Part shown: piece by piece, positions 25,200 to 32,258 of the stretch
Layout of the letters: each line of letters opens with the position of its first letter
How positions within the stretch are numbered: position 1 is the first letter of the stretch
Source of the DNA: Clostridiales bacterium
Lineage (GTDB): Bacteria; Bacillota; Peptococcia; DRI-13; UBA5745
Assembly (NCBI GenBank): GCA_009782505.1
Contig: WRIW01000015.1
Coordinates: 1-39,348 of the forward strand
Direction of reading: 5' to 3'
DNA: 39,348 nt
Notes under the pieces: model-generated
The model's input: the letters and a program-made list of their open reading frames with translations, nothing else
Told to the model about the DNA's origin: nothing
Databases searched by the model: none
Program-made: the position numbers and the translations under genes

Positions 25200-26597
25200 A
25201 TGTTTTTCTCCTTTTTCCGCGCATGCTTCCGGCTTCACTGGCCCAGAGTAAGAAAGCTACTGCCTCTATTCGTCGCTATGGCTTTGCTTTTGCTGCTTTT
25301 CTGCTTCGGCGCTGCGGCGGCGGGCAGCTTGCTCCTGGGGGGCAAAGGTTTCTCCCCCATCGTGCTTGCCGTGGCTGATGAGTCGGAGGAGTCCCCTATC
25401 GCCCAGATCATGGCGCGCCTGACGGAGATGGAAGATATCCGCGCCTATGTACGGCCGGTCATGGCCGCGCCGGAAGACGCGCGATCCATGGTCGCAGACG
25501 AGACGGCTGCGGCGGCGATCGTCTTTCCCGGAGGCTTCCTCGACAGCGTATACCACGGAGAAAACCTTTCCCCGCTGCTGATCCTGGATTCCGCCAGGCC
25601 CCTGGAAGTGTTCGGCTTGTCCGTGCTGGCGGAAAATGCCGGCTCCATGCTAGCCAACGCTCAGAAGGGCTCATACTTCATCCAGTCCGTATATGGCTAT
25701 GTCCAGCCGGCTGAGCCGGATTTCAACAGGATGCTCTGGGAAGTCGATCTGAAGTACGCGTCCTGGGTGCTCTCCCGGGGGGAGATGTACCGAAGGGAAC
25801 TTGTCACGCCTATCGGAGGCGCCCTAAGCCAGCCCCGGCATTATCTGCTCAGCGCCATGTTGTTTTTCTGCTTCCTTGCCCCCGCTGGGCTCCTATATCC
25901 GTTTTTCTCCTGGAGTCGGCAGCGCTCCTGGCTGCTGAGGCTCCGGGGCGGCGGCCAGCCGCTATCCGCTTATGCCTTGTCGCAGATAGTTTGGGGAGCG
26001 GCAGCAGTTTTTCTTCTGCTGGCCCTTCTGCTGGGCGGCTTTTCTGCTGCGGGCGCGATGGCGTCCGGGTCAGCCCTGAACGTATACGGCGGCGTATACG
26101 GTGGCTCGGGCAGCAGCGCGGGCAACAGCGCGGGCAGCAGCGCAGGCAACAGCGCGGACAGCGGCACAAGCAGCGGCGCTTCTCTTCTGAGCCCGGCTGC
26201 CGCCCGCCTCCTCGCGGATCTGAAGCCGGGTCTGTCGGCTTCCGCGCTTCCCGGCTTGCTTTTGATCGCCGTCTTTCTGTCCGTGTTTACTTTTCTTTGC
26301 TGCAGCACCGGTCATATATTTTCCGCCCTTAGCCTGGATTTCGTCCTGGCTGCCGTTTTCCTCGTCTTATCCGGCGGCTTAGTACCGGCGGCTCTCCTGC
26401 CGGGAAGCGTTCGGGCCCTAAGCCCGTACAGCCCGCTTACCTGGATGCGCGAGCTCATGGCCGCCCTATATCTGCCGGGCGCCGGCTCATGGGCCTCGGC
26501 CCCCTTTGCCAAGCTGGCTTCCGTGACCCTGCTGCTGATCGCCGCGGCGATGCTGGGCAACTCCCGCTTCGCGGCTGGAAGGGGGGCGGGCAGATGA
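25200..26597 (+). CDS. ABC-2 type permease, first subunit
   Basis: This 465-residue protein has the ABC-2 layout: one N-terminal membrane helix (about 19-45), a large extracellular domain (about 50-210), then five further membrane helices. A Ser/Gly/Ala-rich insertion (about residues 297-325) lies in a loop between helices, encoded by GGC/AGC codons at 26095-26180. I prefer the ATG at 25200, with GAGG five bases upstream, over a GTG at 25194. The stop overlaps the next start as ATGA. It pairs with the second permease as a heterodimer driven by the ATPase at 22763. Confidence 0.85.
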   Translation: MFFSFFRACFRLHWPRVRKLLPLFVAMALLLLLFCFGAAAAGSLLLGGKGFSPIVLAVADESEESPIAQIMARLTEMEDIRAYVRPVMAAPEDARSMVADETAAAAIVFPGGFLDSVYHGENLSPLLILDSARPLEVFGLSVLAENAGSMLANAQKGSYFIQSVYGYVQPAEPDFNRMLWEVDLKYASWVLSRGEMYRRELVTPIGGALSQPRHYLLSAMLFFCFLAPAGLLYPFFSWSRQRSWLLRLRGGGQPLSAYALSQIVWGAAAVFLLLALLLGGFSAAGAMASGSALNVYGGVYGGSGSSAGNSAGSSAGNSADSGTSSGASLLSPAAARLLADLKPGLSASALPGLLLIAVFLSVFTFLCCSTGHIFSALSLDFVLAAVFLVLSGGLVPAALLPGSVRALSPYSPLTWMRELMAALYLPGAGSWASAPFAKLASVTLLLIAAAMLGNSRFAAGRGAGR

Positions 26598-27877
26598 GCT
26601 TCCCCTTCGCCTTGCTGCTGCAATGCAAGCGTATAGCCCGGCGGAAAGGCGCCCTTGCCTGCTTCCTGCTGCTGCCTTTGCTTGTGCTGCTGCCCGGGCT
26701 CTACCTGAACCGGGGCGGCGCGGAAGGCGGCGGTATACTAGTCGGCATATATCTGGCGGAAGGCGCCCCCGGCGCTGATGAGCTCTGGCCAGCCCTGCGC
26801 GAGCATTCCGGCGCCCAGGGCTACGCGCTGTCTTTCATCCCGGCGGAGTCCCCTGAGGAGCTGGCGGATCAGGTGGCGGCGGGGGTATGGGAGTGCGGCT
26901 ACCTGTTTCCCGCGGACTTTCGCCAACGCTTACGGGACGGAGACTACGGCAGGCTGGTCGCCCGCATCGATTCACCGGCGACTTCTCTCGCTTCATTGAT
27001 CAATGAAGCGGCGTCCGGCGCGATCCTCGACGTCTGCGCTCCGGATATCGCCATATCTTATATGAAGCAATCCGGTATCATACCCGAGTCGGATCCGGCT
27101 TACGATGCGCTTCTTGATGACTTGATCCCGCAGTTTTTCGACAGCTCTATCACGCTTAAAGCCGACATCGAATACTTGCGCGGGCCAGGCAGCAACGCCA
27201 GCGGCAACGGCGGCAGCAGCGCCAGCAGCAGCAACGGCGGCAGCGGCAGCACCAACGGCAGCAACGGCAGCAGCGCCAGCGAAGCATACTCCACAGCGCC
27301 TGCCCTGCTCAGAGGCCTCGTCGCCATATACCTCTTCCTCTTCAGCTGCCTCTGCTCACTCTGGTTCATCGAAGACCGCCGCTCGGGCTTCTACCGCCGC
27401 CTCGCCCCTTACCTGAACCCCGGCGCCTTATACCTGCCTTACTTCTGCGCGGCAGCTATCTTCGCCGCCGCCGAAGGCCTGCTGGCCCTGCTGCTCATGG
27501 GCGCTTTCTTCCCCGGCTCCGTCGCGGCATTTCCCGCCGAAGCCTTCGCGCTGCTTCTTTACCTCGCCTACTTATCTGTTGTATCGGGCTTCCTTGCCAG
27601 CCTGTGTAGGCGCCAGGAGCCATTAGCGGCGGCGTTGCCGTTTCTGCTTATCGCCTGTCTCCTGTTTTGCCCTATCCTGTTCGATCCGGGACGCTTCATC
27701 CCCTTCGCCGGGGAGCTGGCCGCGCTGCTGCCCCCCACCTTCTACATGCGGGCGGCTTCTACGGTAGGCGTCGCAAGCAGCCTTGCCCAATTGCCACCGA
27801 CCCTGGGCGGCTTGGCTGGCTACCTGCCCGCCGCCGCCGCGCTTTACGGATTCTCATTATTCAGATATTCCCGGTAA
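26594..27877 (+). CDS. ABC-2 type permease, second subunit
   Basis: This 427-residue protein repeats the plan of the first permease: an N-terminal helix (about 17-36), an extracellular domain with the SPEELADQVAAGVWECGYLFP block, and a C-terminal bundle of five to six helices. A 35-residue Ser/Asn/Gly insertion (about 200-235; encoded at 27187-27300) sits just before the second helix. The ATG at 26594 shares bases with the previous stop (ATGA), so translation is coupled. The alternative start at 26489 lies inside the first permease and is rejected. The substrate of the pair is unknown; antibiotic, peptide or polymer export are the usual roles. Confidence 0.85.
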   Translation: MSFPFALLLQCKRIARRKGALACFLLLPLLVLLPGLYLNRGGAEGGGILVGIYLAEGAPGADELWPALREHSGAQGYALSFIPAESPEELADQVAAGVWECGYLFPADFRQRLRDGDYGRLVARIDSPATSLASLINEAASGAILDVCAPDIAISYMKQSGIIPESDPAYDALLDDLIPQFFDSSITLKADIEYLRGPGSNASGNGGSSASSSNGGSGSTNGSNGSSASEAYSTAPALLRGLVAIYLFLFSCLCSLWFIEDRRSGFYRRLAPYLNPGALYLPYFCAAAIFAAAEGLLALLLMGAFFPGSVAAFPAEAFALLLYLAYLSVVSGFLASLCRRQEPLAAALPFLLIACLLFCPILFDPGRFIPFAGELAALLPPTFYMRAASTVGVASSLAQLPPTLGGLAGYLPAAAALYGFSLFRYSR

Positions 27878-28014
27878 ATCGTTTGTTTTGAATCGCTTTT
27901 AAATAAGAACTTTTTAGGTTTCGTGCTGATGAGAAAAAAGACAATTCGGATTTTGAAAGCATTGCTTTTTCCTCAATCGCCTGACTCATCAATAAAAATA
28001 CTCAATTCTTTCAC
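27861..28014 (-). pseudogene. Degraded DUF3800 gene remnant
   Basis: On the minus strand a GTG at 28014 opens MKELSIFIDESGD and then meets TGA. This is the characteristic N-terminus of DUF3800 proteins, where the DESGD motif belongs to the proposed RNase H-like active site. A second frame a few bases later gives LSKSELSFFSSARNLKSSYLKAI, which matches how I recall this family's C-terminus. The large middle (usually about 200 residues) is missing, so an internal deletion has occurred. The DNA is much richer in A and T than the genes on either side, suggesting foreign origin. The fragment overlaps the end of the second permease by 17 bases. Confidence 0.65.
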
Positions 28015-28025
28015 AACAGCACACC

Positions 28026-28058
28026 TTAAATAAAAAAGAAGCGGGGAACTTCCCCGCC
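28026..28058 (-). terminator. Intrinsic terminator facing left, upstream of the DUF3800 remnant
   Basis: GCGGGGA and TCCCCGC form a perfect stem with a three-base loop and the minus strand continues TTCTTTTTTATTT. No minus-strand gene remains to the right, so this probably ended a gene that has been lost together with most of DUF3800. Confidence 0.6.
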
Positions 28059-28105
28059 AATTGGTAGGACCCGGGTCTCACGACCAGCCCCAGCGAATGG
28101 CGCGT

Positions 28106-28135
28106 ATTGCCTTTTCCCATAGGCAATGCTATACT
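28106..28135 (+). promoter_or_regulatory. Promoter with overlapping operator for the SDR gene
   Basis: TTGCCT (28107-28112) and TATACT (28130-28135) are 17 bases apart. ATTGCCT (28106-28112) and AGGCAAT (28121-28127) form a perfect 7-bp inverted repeat with an 8-base gap over the -35 and spacer, a good place for a repressor. Confidence 0.65.
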
Positions 28136-28169
28136 TTCTTCAGATATGAAATCGCGGAGGTGTTATAGA

Positions 28170-29009
28170 ATGGATGCCCCATTAACCATCCCACAGCTAA
28201 AAAGCGTATATGACCTGATGTCCCTCAAGGGGAGGACGGCATTTATCACCGGCGGCGGCGGCGGCTTCGGCAGCGCGGCGGCGGCGGGCCTGGCTGAAGT
28301 CGGCGCAAACGTCATGCTCATGGACCTTCCCGGCGCGGAAGACCGCGTCAGCCAGATCGCGCAGCAGATAAGGGACCGCTACGGCGCGAAGGCAAACTAC
28401 GTGCTGGGCGATGTGTCGGACGAGAAACGCGTCAAGGAGATGATCGACCAGACGGCCAAGGAGTTCGGTTCCCTGGATATCTGCTTCTCCAATGGCGGCG
28501 TTGGCCTGAATCCCGACAATCCGTCCGATATGCCTCTTGAAGTCTGGAAGCGGGTGCTGGACGTGAACCTCACCGGCATGTTTCTCGTAGGGCGCACCGC
28601 CGCTCTCAAGATGATCGAGCTGGGCACGACGCACGGCTCTATGGTCTTCACAGCGTCTATGTCCGGTCACATCATCAATCAGAACCGTGATGGCAAGCCG
28701 GAGCACATGGTCGCGTACGCGTCCACGAAGGCCGCCACCATACACTTGGCGAAGTCCTTCGCCGTGAACTACGCCCACAAAAACATCCGCGCCAACAGTA
28801 TTAGCCCCGGCCTCATGCACTCAGGCCTCCATAAGCGGATGGGCTGGGACGTGTCGGATCTCCCTGATACCGGTTATCCTTATATACCCCTCAACCGTTG
28901 GGGTACCCTGGATGAGATGATCGGGCTGCTCGTATTCCTGTCTTCCGACCTTTCTTCCTATATAACCGGCGCCGATATCGTCATCGACGGAGGTTATACG
29001 GTCTGGTAG
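28170..29009 (+). CDS. Short-chain dehydrogenase/reductase (SDR family)
   Basis: This 279-residue enzyme has the classical SDR marks: cofactor motif TGGGGGFGSAAA, NGGVG, the active-site SMSG (Ser), and YASTK (Tyr-x3-Lys). Near the C-terminus SPGLMHSG and GADIVIDGGYTVW are also standard. Asp at the end of the second strand (LMDLPG) suggests NAD(H) over NADP(H). It oxidises or reduces an alcohol, sugar or polyol; gluconate- and sorbitol-type dehydrogenases look similar. GGAGGT lies eight bases before the ATG at 28170. A longer frame from 28107 lies across the promoter and is rejected. The SARP regulator follows 40 bp later. Confidence 0.9.
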   Translation: MDAPLTIPQLKSVYDLMSLKGRTAFITGGGGGFGSAAAAGLAEVGANVMLMDLPGAEDRVSQIAQQIRDRYGAKANYVLGDVSDEKRVKEMIDQTAKEFGSLDICFSNGGVGLNPDNPSDMPLEVWKRVLDVNLTGMFLVGRTAALKMIELGTTHGSMVFTASMSGHIINQNRDGKPEHMVAYASTKAATIHLAKSFAVNYAHKNIRANSISPGLMHSGLHKRMGWDVSDLPDTGYPYIPLNRWGTLDEMIGLLVFLSSDLSSYITGADIVIDGGYTVW

Positions 29010-29049
29010 CTCACCGGCGACGCACCGTTTCGATACGGGAAAGGAAGTC

Positions 29050-30231
29050 ATGTTTATGCAGAATATTTTGACTATCCGTACGTTAGGCGTTTTCTCAGTC
29101 AGCATCGGCGATACCCCCATATCGGACAACTCCACGCGCTCCCAGAAGCTGTGGAAAGTATTCAAGTACCTTTTGACCAATCGCCACAAGATGGTTTCGG
29201 TGGAGACGCTCATCGGGGTGCTCTGGCCGGATGACGAACCGGACAATCCGCAAAAATCACTTCATACCCTGATGTCCAGGCTGCGCAAGCAGCTGAACCC
29301 CGGCGGCTCGGGGGATTCGTATATCCTTTTCCAGCATGGCTGCTATCAGTGGAACCCCAAGCTGCCCATCAATCTCGACGTAGCTGAGTTTGAACGGAAG
29401 ATCACCCAGGCAGGAGATACTGACGACGACGAGGAGAAGAGGGTCTACCTGAAGCAGGCGGTGGAGATGTACCGGGGCGGGTATCTGTCGGAAGCCACAT
29501 ATGAGGCGTGGGTACTGCCCTCAAGCAACTATTACAAACGCTTGTACCTGCGCACGGTCGCCGACCTGGCGGAGACGTACAAACGCTCAGGGGAGTTTGA
29601 GGAAATCGTCCAGCTTTGCATTAAAGCCATCGACAACGAGCCTTATGAAGAGGCTCTGTATGAATATCTGATTCAAGCCCTGATGATCAATGGCGAGCTG
29701 ACCAAGGCGAAGGAGCATTACCGGCAGTTTTCCGATCTCATGGAGAAAGCCTTTGGCGCCAAACCCTCCGAAGAGTTCCGCTCCCTTTCCCAAGGCATGT
29801 GGGAAGCGGAAGGGGAGGAGTTCAACCTCTTTGACATCAAGCGGCGGCTGGACGGGGAGACGATGCGCAAAGGCGCCTTCTTCTGCACCACCGACACGTT
29901 CAATCAGATCTACCAGTTGGATAAGCGCTCGGACGAACGCATGAAGTTTCCTGTGTTTCTGGGATTGATCACCCTGGCGAATAAGGACCGGGCTCCGGAA
30001 GATAAGATCATCAAAAGCTCCGTGATCTCCCTCCGCCAGTGCCTGATGCGTACGCTGCGGGCGGGGGATATCGTATCCCAGTACTCGAAGAACCAATTCC
30101 TGCTGCTTTTGTCCGCTTATGAAAACAAGGACGCCGAGGCGGCGCTGGTTCGCGTCAGGCGCTTATTTTCCCAGGAGCCGGAAGGCTCCCGCTTCGATCT
30201 CCGCGTCAACCTGTCTCAAATCGGCAACTGA
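29050..30231 (+). CDS. SARP/BTAD-type transcription regulator with degenerate GGDEF-like C-terminus
   Basis: This 393-residue protein begins with an OmpR/PhoB-like winged helix (about 1-100; LIGVLWPDDEPDNPQKSLHTLMSRLRKQL), followed by the BTAD helical repeat domain (about 105-250) that marks SARP regulators. The last 125 residues resemble a GGDEF domain, with RAGDIVSQYSKNQFLLLLS where a cyclase has R-x-GD-x-x-x-R-x-GG-D-E-F, but the GG-D/E-E-F catalytic residues are gone, so it probably binds or senses rather than makes c-di-GMP. AAGGA precedes the ATG at 29050; the in-frame ATG at 29056 is equally possible. Likely targets are the neighbouring SDR and solute-binding genes. Confidence 0.85.
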   Translation: MFMQNILTIRTLGVFSVSIGDTPISDNSTRSQKLWKVFKYLLTNRHKMVSVETLIGVLWPDDEPDNPQKSLHTLMSRLRKQLNPGGSGDSYILFQHGCYQWNPKLPINLDVAEFERKITQAGDTDDDEEKRVYLKQAVEMYRGGYLSEATYEAWVLPSSNYYKRLYLRTVADLAETYKRSGEFEEIVQLCIKAIDNEPYEEALYEYLIQALMINGELTKAKEHYRQFSDLMEKAFGAKPSEEFRSLSQGMWEAEGEEFNLFDIKRRLDGETMRKGAFFCTTDTFNQIYQLDKRSDERMKFPVFLGLITLANKDRAPEDKIIKSSVISLRQCLMRTLRAGDIVSQYSKNQFLLLLSAYENKDAEAALVRVRRLFSQEPEGSRFDLRVNLSQIGN

Positions 30232-30237
30232 TGAATA

Positions 30238-30311
30238 GCACAGTGGGGACGGTTCTTTTGTGCTTTTGCGAAAACACAAAAGAACCGTCCCCACTGTGCG
30301 CCCACTGTGCG
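30238..30311. repeat. REP-like hairpin, full copy with a partial repeat of its end
   Basis: The arms 30238-30267 and 30271-30299 pair almost perfectly and carry GGGGACGGTTCTTTTGTG in opposite orientation. The last bases CCCACTGTGCG are repeated once at 30300-30311. It begins seven bases after the SARP stop and could double as a terminator, since T residues lie at the apex only. Confidence 0.85.
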
Positions 30312-30320
30312 AAATTCTTC

Positions 30321-30350
30321 TTGCTTATCCGTCGTCGACTTTGGTATAAT
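30321..30350 (+). promoter_or_regulatory. Promoter of the first solute-binding protein gene
   Basis: TTGCTT (30321-30326) and TATAAT (30345-30350) are 18 bases apart. A palindrome AACATATGTT lies downstream at 30364-30373, close to the likely start of transcription, and could be an operator. The second solute-binding gene has the same arrangement (TTGCTC, 18 bases, TATAAT). Confidence 0.7.
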
Positions 30351-30415
30351 CCACTTGTGCGTCAACATATGTTAAAATATGTAAATCAGACGCAGTAAAA
30401 TCAGGAGGGAATTTA

Positions 30416-32062
30416 ATGAAGAAAGCTATCGCACTACTGATCGCCCTGACCCTGCTCATCGCCGCGGCGGGTTGCGGCGGGGGCAGCCAGCCTCAGCCGA
30501 CCCAACCGGCCGAGACGCCGGCGATGATCGATCACACCCAGACCAACAACCAGTCGAGCCCCGGCGCCACGACTCCCGCCACGCCCGAGCCCCCGGCAGC
30601 CGGCGGCCCGAAGTATGGCGGCGTCGTGAAGATGATCACCACCGCCGACACGACCTACCCCTTCGGCTTATCCTGGAACTCGGCCCTCAACTTCGCTACC
30701 CAGCCCATCGTGCCCTTTGGCGAATGCCTCGTGCTTGAGTCTACCGGCGGGGACATCTTCCCCTGGCTGGCTACCGAATGGGAGACCGACGTGGAGAACG
30801 CGGAAGTCCGGCTGAAGCTGCGGGACGACGTCTACTTCAGCGACGGCTCCAAGATGACCGCCGACGTCATCGAGTGGAACTTCATCAAATCCAAGGAAGC
30901 CCGCGCCCTCAACCCGGCCATCGACCGGGTGGAAGCCCGGGGCGAATACGAAGTCGCGGCAGTGATGACCAACGGCGTCTTCGCGAATAATATTTTGAAC
31001 CTTCTTGCTTCCCACAGCTTCGCCATCGTTTCTATGGAGAACTTCGAGAAAAACGGCGTGGACTACGCCGGCGAGCATCCCGTAGGGACAGGCCCCTTCG
31101 TCATGACGGAGAAGAACCCCGGCGTAAGCGTGAAGTACGCCAGGAACGATAGCTACTGGCAGCCCGAGAAGCCTTATCTGGACGGCTTCGAGTTCCATGC
31201 CATCACCGACGTCATGACTCAGAATGCCGCTTTGCTGTCCTCCGGCTCCGACCGGGTGGATGTGCTCAACGGCGGCAGCGCCGAGCAGCTGGCCATGCTG
31301 GGCGCGGATCCCGACCTCACGGTCTGGGCCTTCCCCAATGGCGTGACCTCTATCTACCCCAGCAGCAACAATCCGGACAGCCCCTTTGCCAAGCAGGAGG
31401 TCCGGGAAGCGGTATCTTACGCCATCGACCGTAAGATGTTTGCCGACGCCACAGGCTACGGCTACCTGGGGCCGGCCACTCAGTTTATCCCGGACGGCTA
31501 CTATGGCCACTTCAACGACGGCAGAGACCTGTTCTCCTACGATCCCGCCAAGGCGAAAGAGCTCCTGGCGGCTGCCGGTTATCCTAACGGCTTCACCACG
31601 AACTGGTACGCTGTCAATACGATGTCCTCCGATTTGTCTGTCATCCTCACCGATATGCTGCAGGCCGTGGGCATCATTTGCGAGATGGAGTTCCCCGAGC
31701 CCGCCCGGGTCACCGAGCTGCGCAGCACGGGCTGGGAAGGCATGATCTATATGCCTTTCACGAGCCTTGCCGCCCTGCCCAGTACATTCCGGCTCCAGCT
31801 GGATCCCCCCGGCGTCTATAACGTGAGCACCTGGCGCCCGCCCGGATACGAGCTGGACTTCGCCGCCCTCCTGCAGACGCCTACCTACGATCAGGGCATC
31901 GCCGAGCGTATGCATCACTGGTTCTCCGACAATATGCTCATCGTACCCGTCATCGAGCAGATCAACTCCTATGTAGTGAGAAATTCCATCCAGGATGCCG
32001 AGTACGGCTTCTGGGCTGTAGGCACCCAATGGCTGCCTTCCGATATGTGGCTTGACAACTAA
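30416..32062 (+). CDS. ABC transporter solute-binding lipoprotein, family 5 (first copy)
   Basis: This 548-residue protein has a lipoprotein signal (LLIAAAGCGGG; the Cys would be lipidated), a Gln/Pro/Thr-rich linker, and an extracellular family-5 solute-binding domain (DppA/OppA/NikA type), with YGGVVKMITT at the start and VREAVSYAIDRKMF in the middle. Family 5 binds peptides, nickel complexes, opines or sugars for import. AGGAGG precedes the ATG. No permease or ATPase gene lies within the window, so it works with a system elsewhere or as a sensor. It is followed by a strong terminator and a paralogue of the same length. Confidence 0.93.
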   Translation: MKKAIALLIALTLLIAAAGCGGGSQPQPTQPAETPAMIDHTQTNNQSSPGATTPATPEPPAAGGPKYGGVVKMITTADTTYPFGLSWNSALNFATQPIVPFGECLVLESTGGDIFPWLATEWETDVENAEVRLKLRDDVYFSDGSKMTADVIEWNFIKSKEARALNPAIDRVEARGEYEVAAVMTNGVFANNILNLLASHSFAIVSMENFEKNGVDYAGEHPVGTGPFVMTEKNPGVSVKYARNDSYWQPEKPYLDGFEFHAITDVMTQNAALLSSGSDRVDVLNGGSAEQLAMLGADPDLTVWAFPNGVTSIYPSSNNPDSPFAKQEVREAVSYAIDRKMFADATGYGYLGPATQFIPDGYYGHFNDGRDLFSYDPAKAKELLAAAGYPNGFTTNWYAVNTMSSDLSVILTDMLQAVGIICEMEFPEPARVTELRSTGWEGMIYMPFTSLAALPSTFRLQLDPPGVYNVSTWRPPGYELDFAALLQTPTYDQGIAERMHHWFSDNMLIVPVIEQINSYVVRNSIQDAEYGFWAVGTQWLPSDMWLDN

Positions 32063-32125
32063 GTTAAGCGGCGACCTTAAGCTGAAACGGACGCAGCCTT
32101 AAGCAACCGGTCGGCGGTACCGCGG

Positions 32126-32164
32126 GCCGCGGGAGACGGAGCGATCCCCTCCCGCGGCTTTTTT
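32126..32164 (+). terminator. Intrinsic terminator after the first solute-binding gene
   Basis: GCCGCGGGAG (32126-32135) pairs perfectly with CTCCCGCGGC (32149-32158) and six T residues follow directly. Confidence 0.92.
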
Positions 32165-32168
32165 CCTA

Positions 32169-32198
32169 TTGCTCATGTATACATTCCTTTGATATAAT
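32169..32198 (+). promoter_or_regulatory. Promoter of the second solute-binding protein gene
   Basis: TTGCTC (32169-32174) and TATAAT (32193-32198) are 18 bases apart, matching the promoter of the first copy. Both are followed by a GTTAA-type stretch before the ribosome site, so the duplication seems to have carried the promoter. Confidence 0.65.
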
Positions 32199-32258
32199 CG
32201 TTATATCAGTTGTTAATATCTGGGGGATAATCAAGAATTTTTATCAGGAGGGAAAAGC

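Noticed and set aside
28059-28105. Possible tRNA fragment or attachment site (GGTAGGACCCGGGTCTCACG)
   Set aside because: It recalls a tRNA 3' part, but no T-loop consensus or second copy was found.
30668-32029. 453-residue minus-strand frame opposite the first solute-binding gene
   Set aside because: It is a reverse-frame artefact of GC-rich codon use; the plus-strand lipoprotein is unambiguous.
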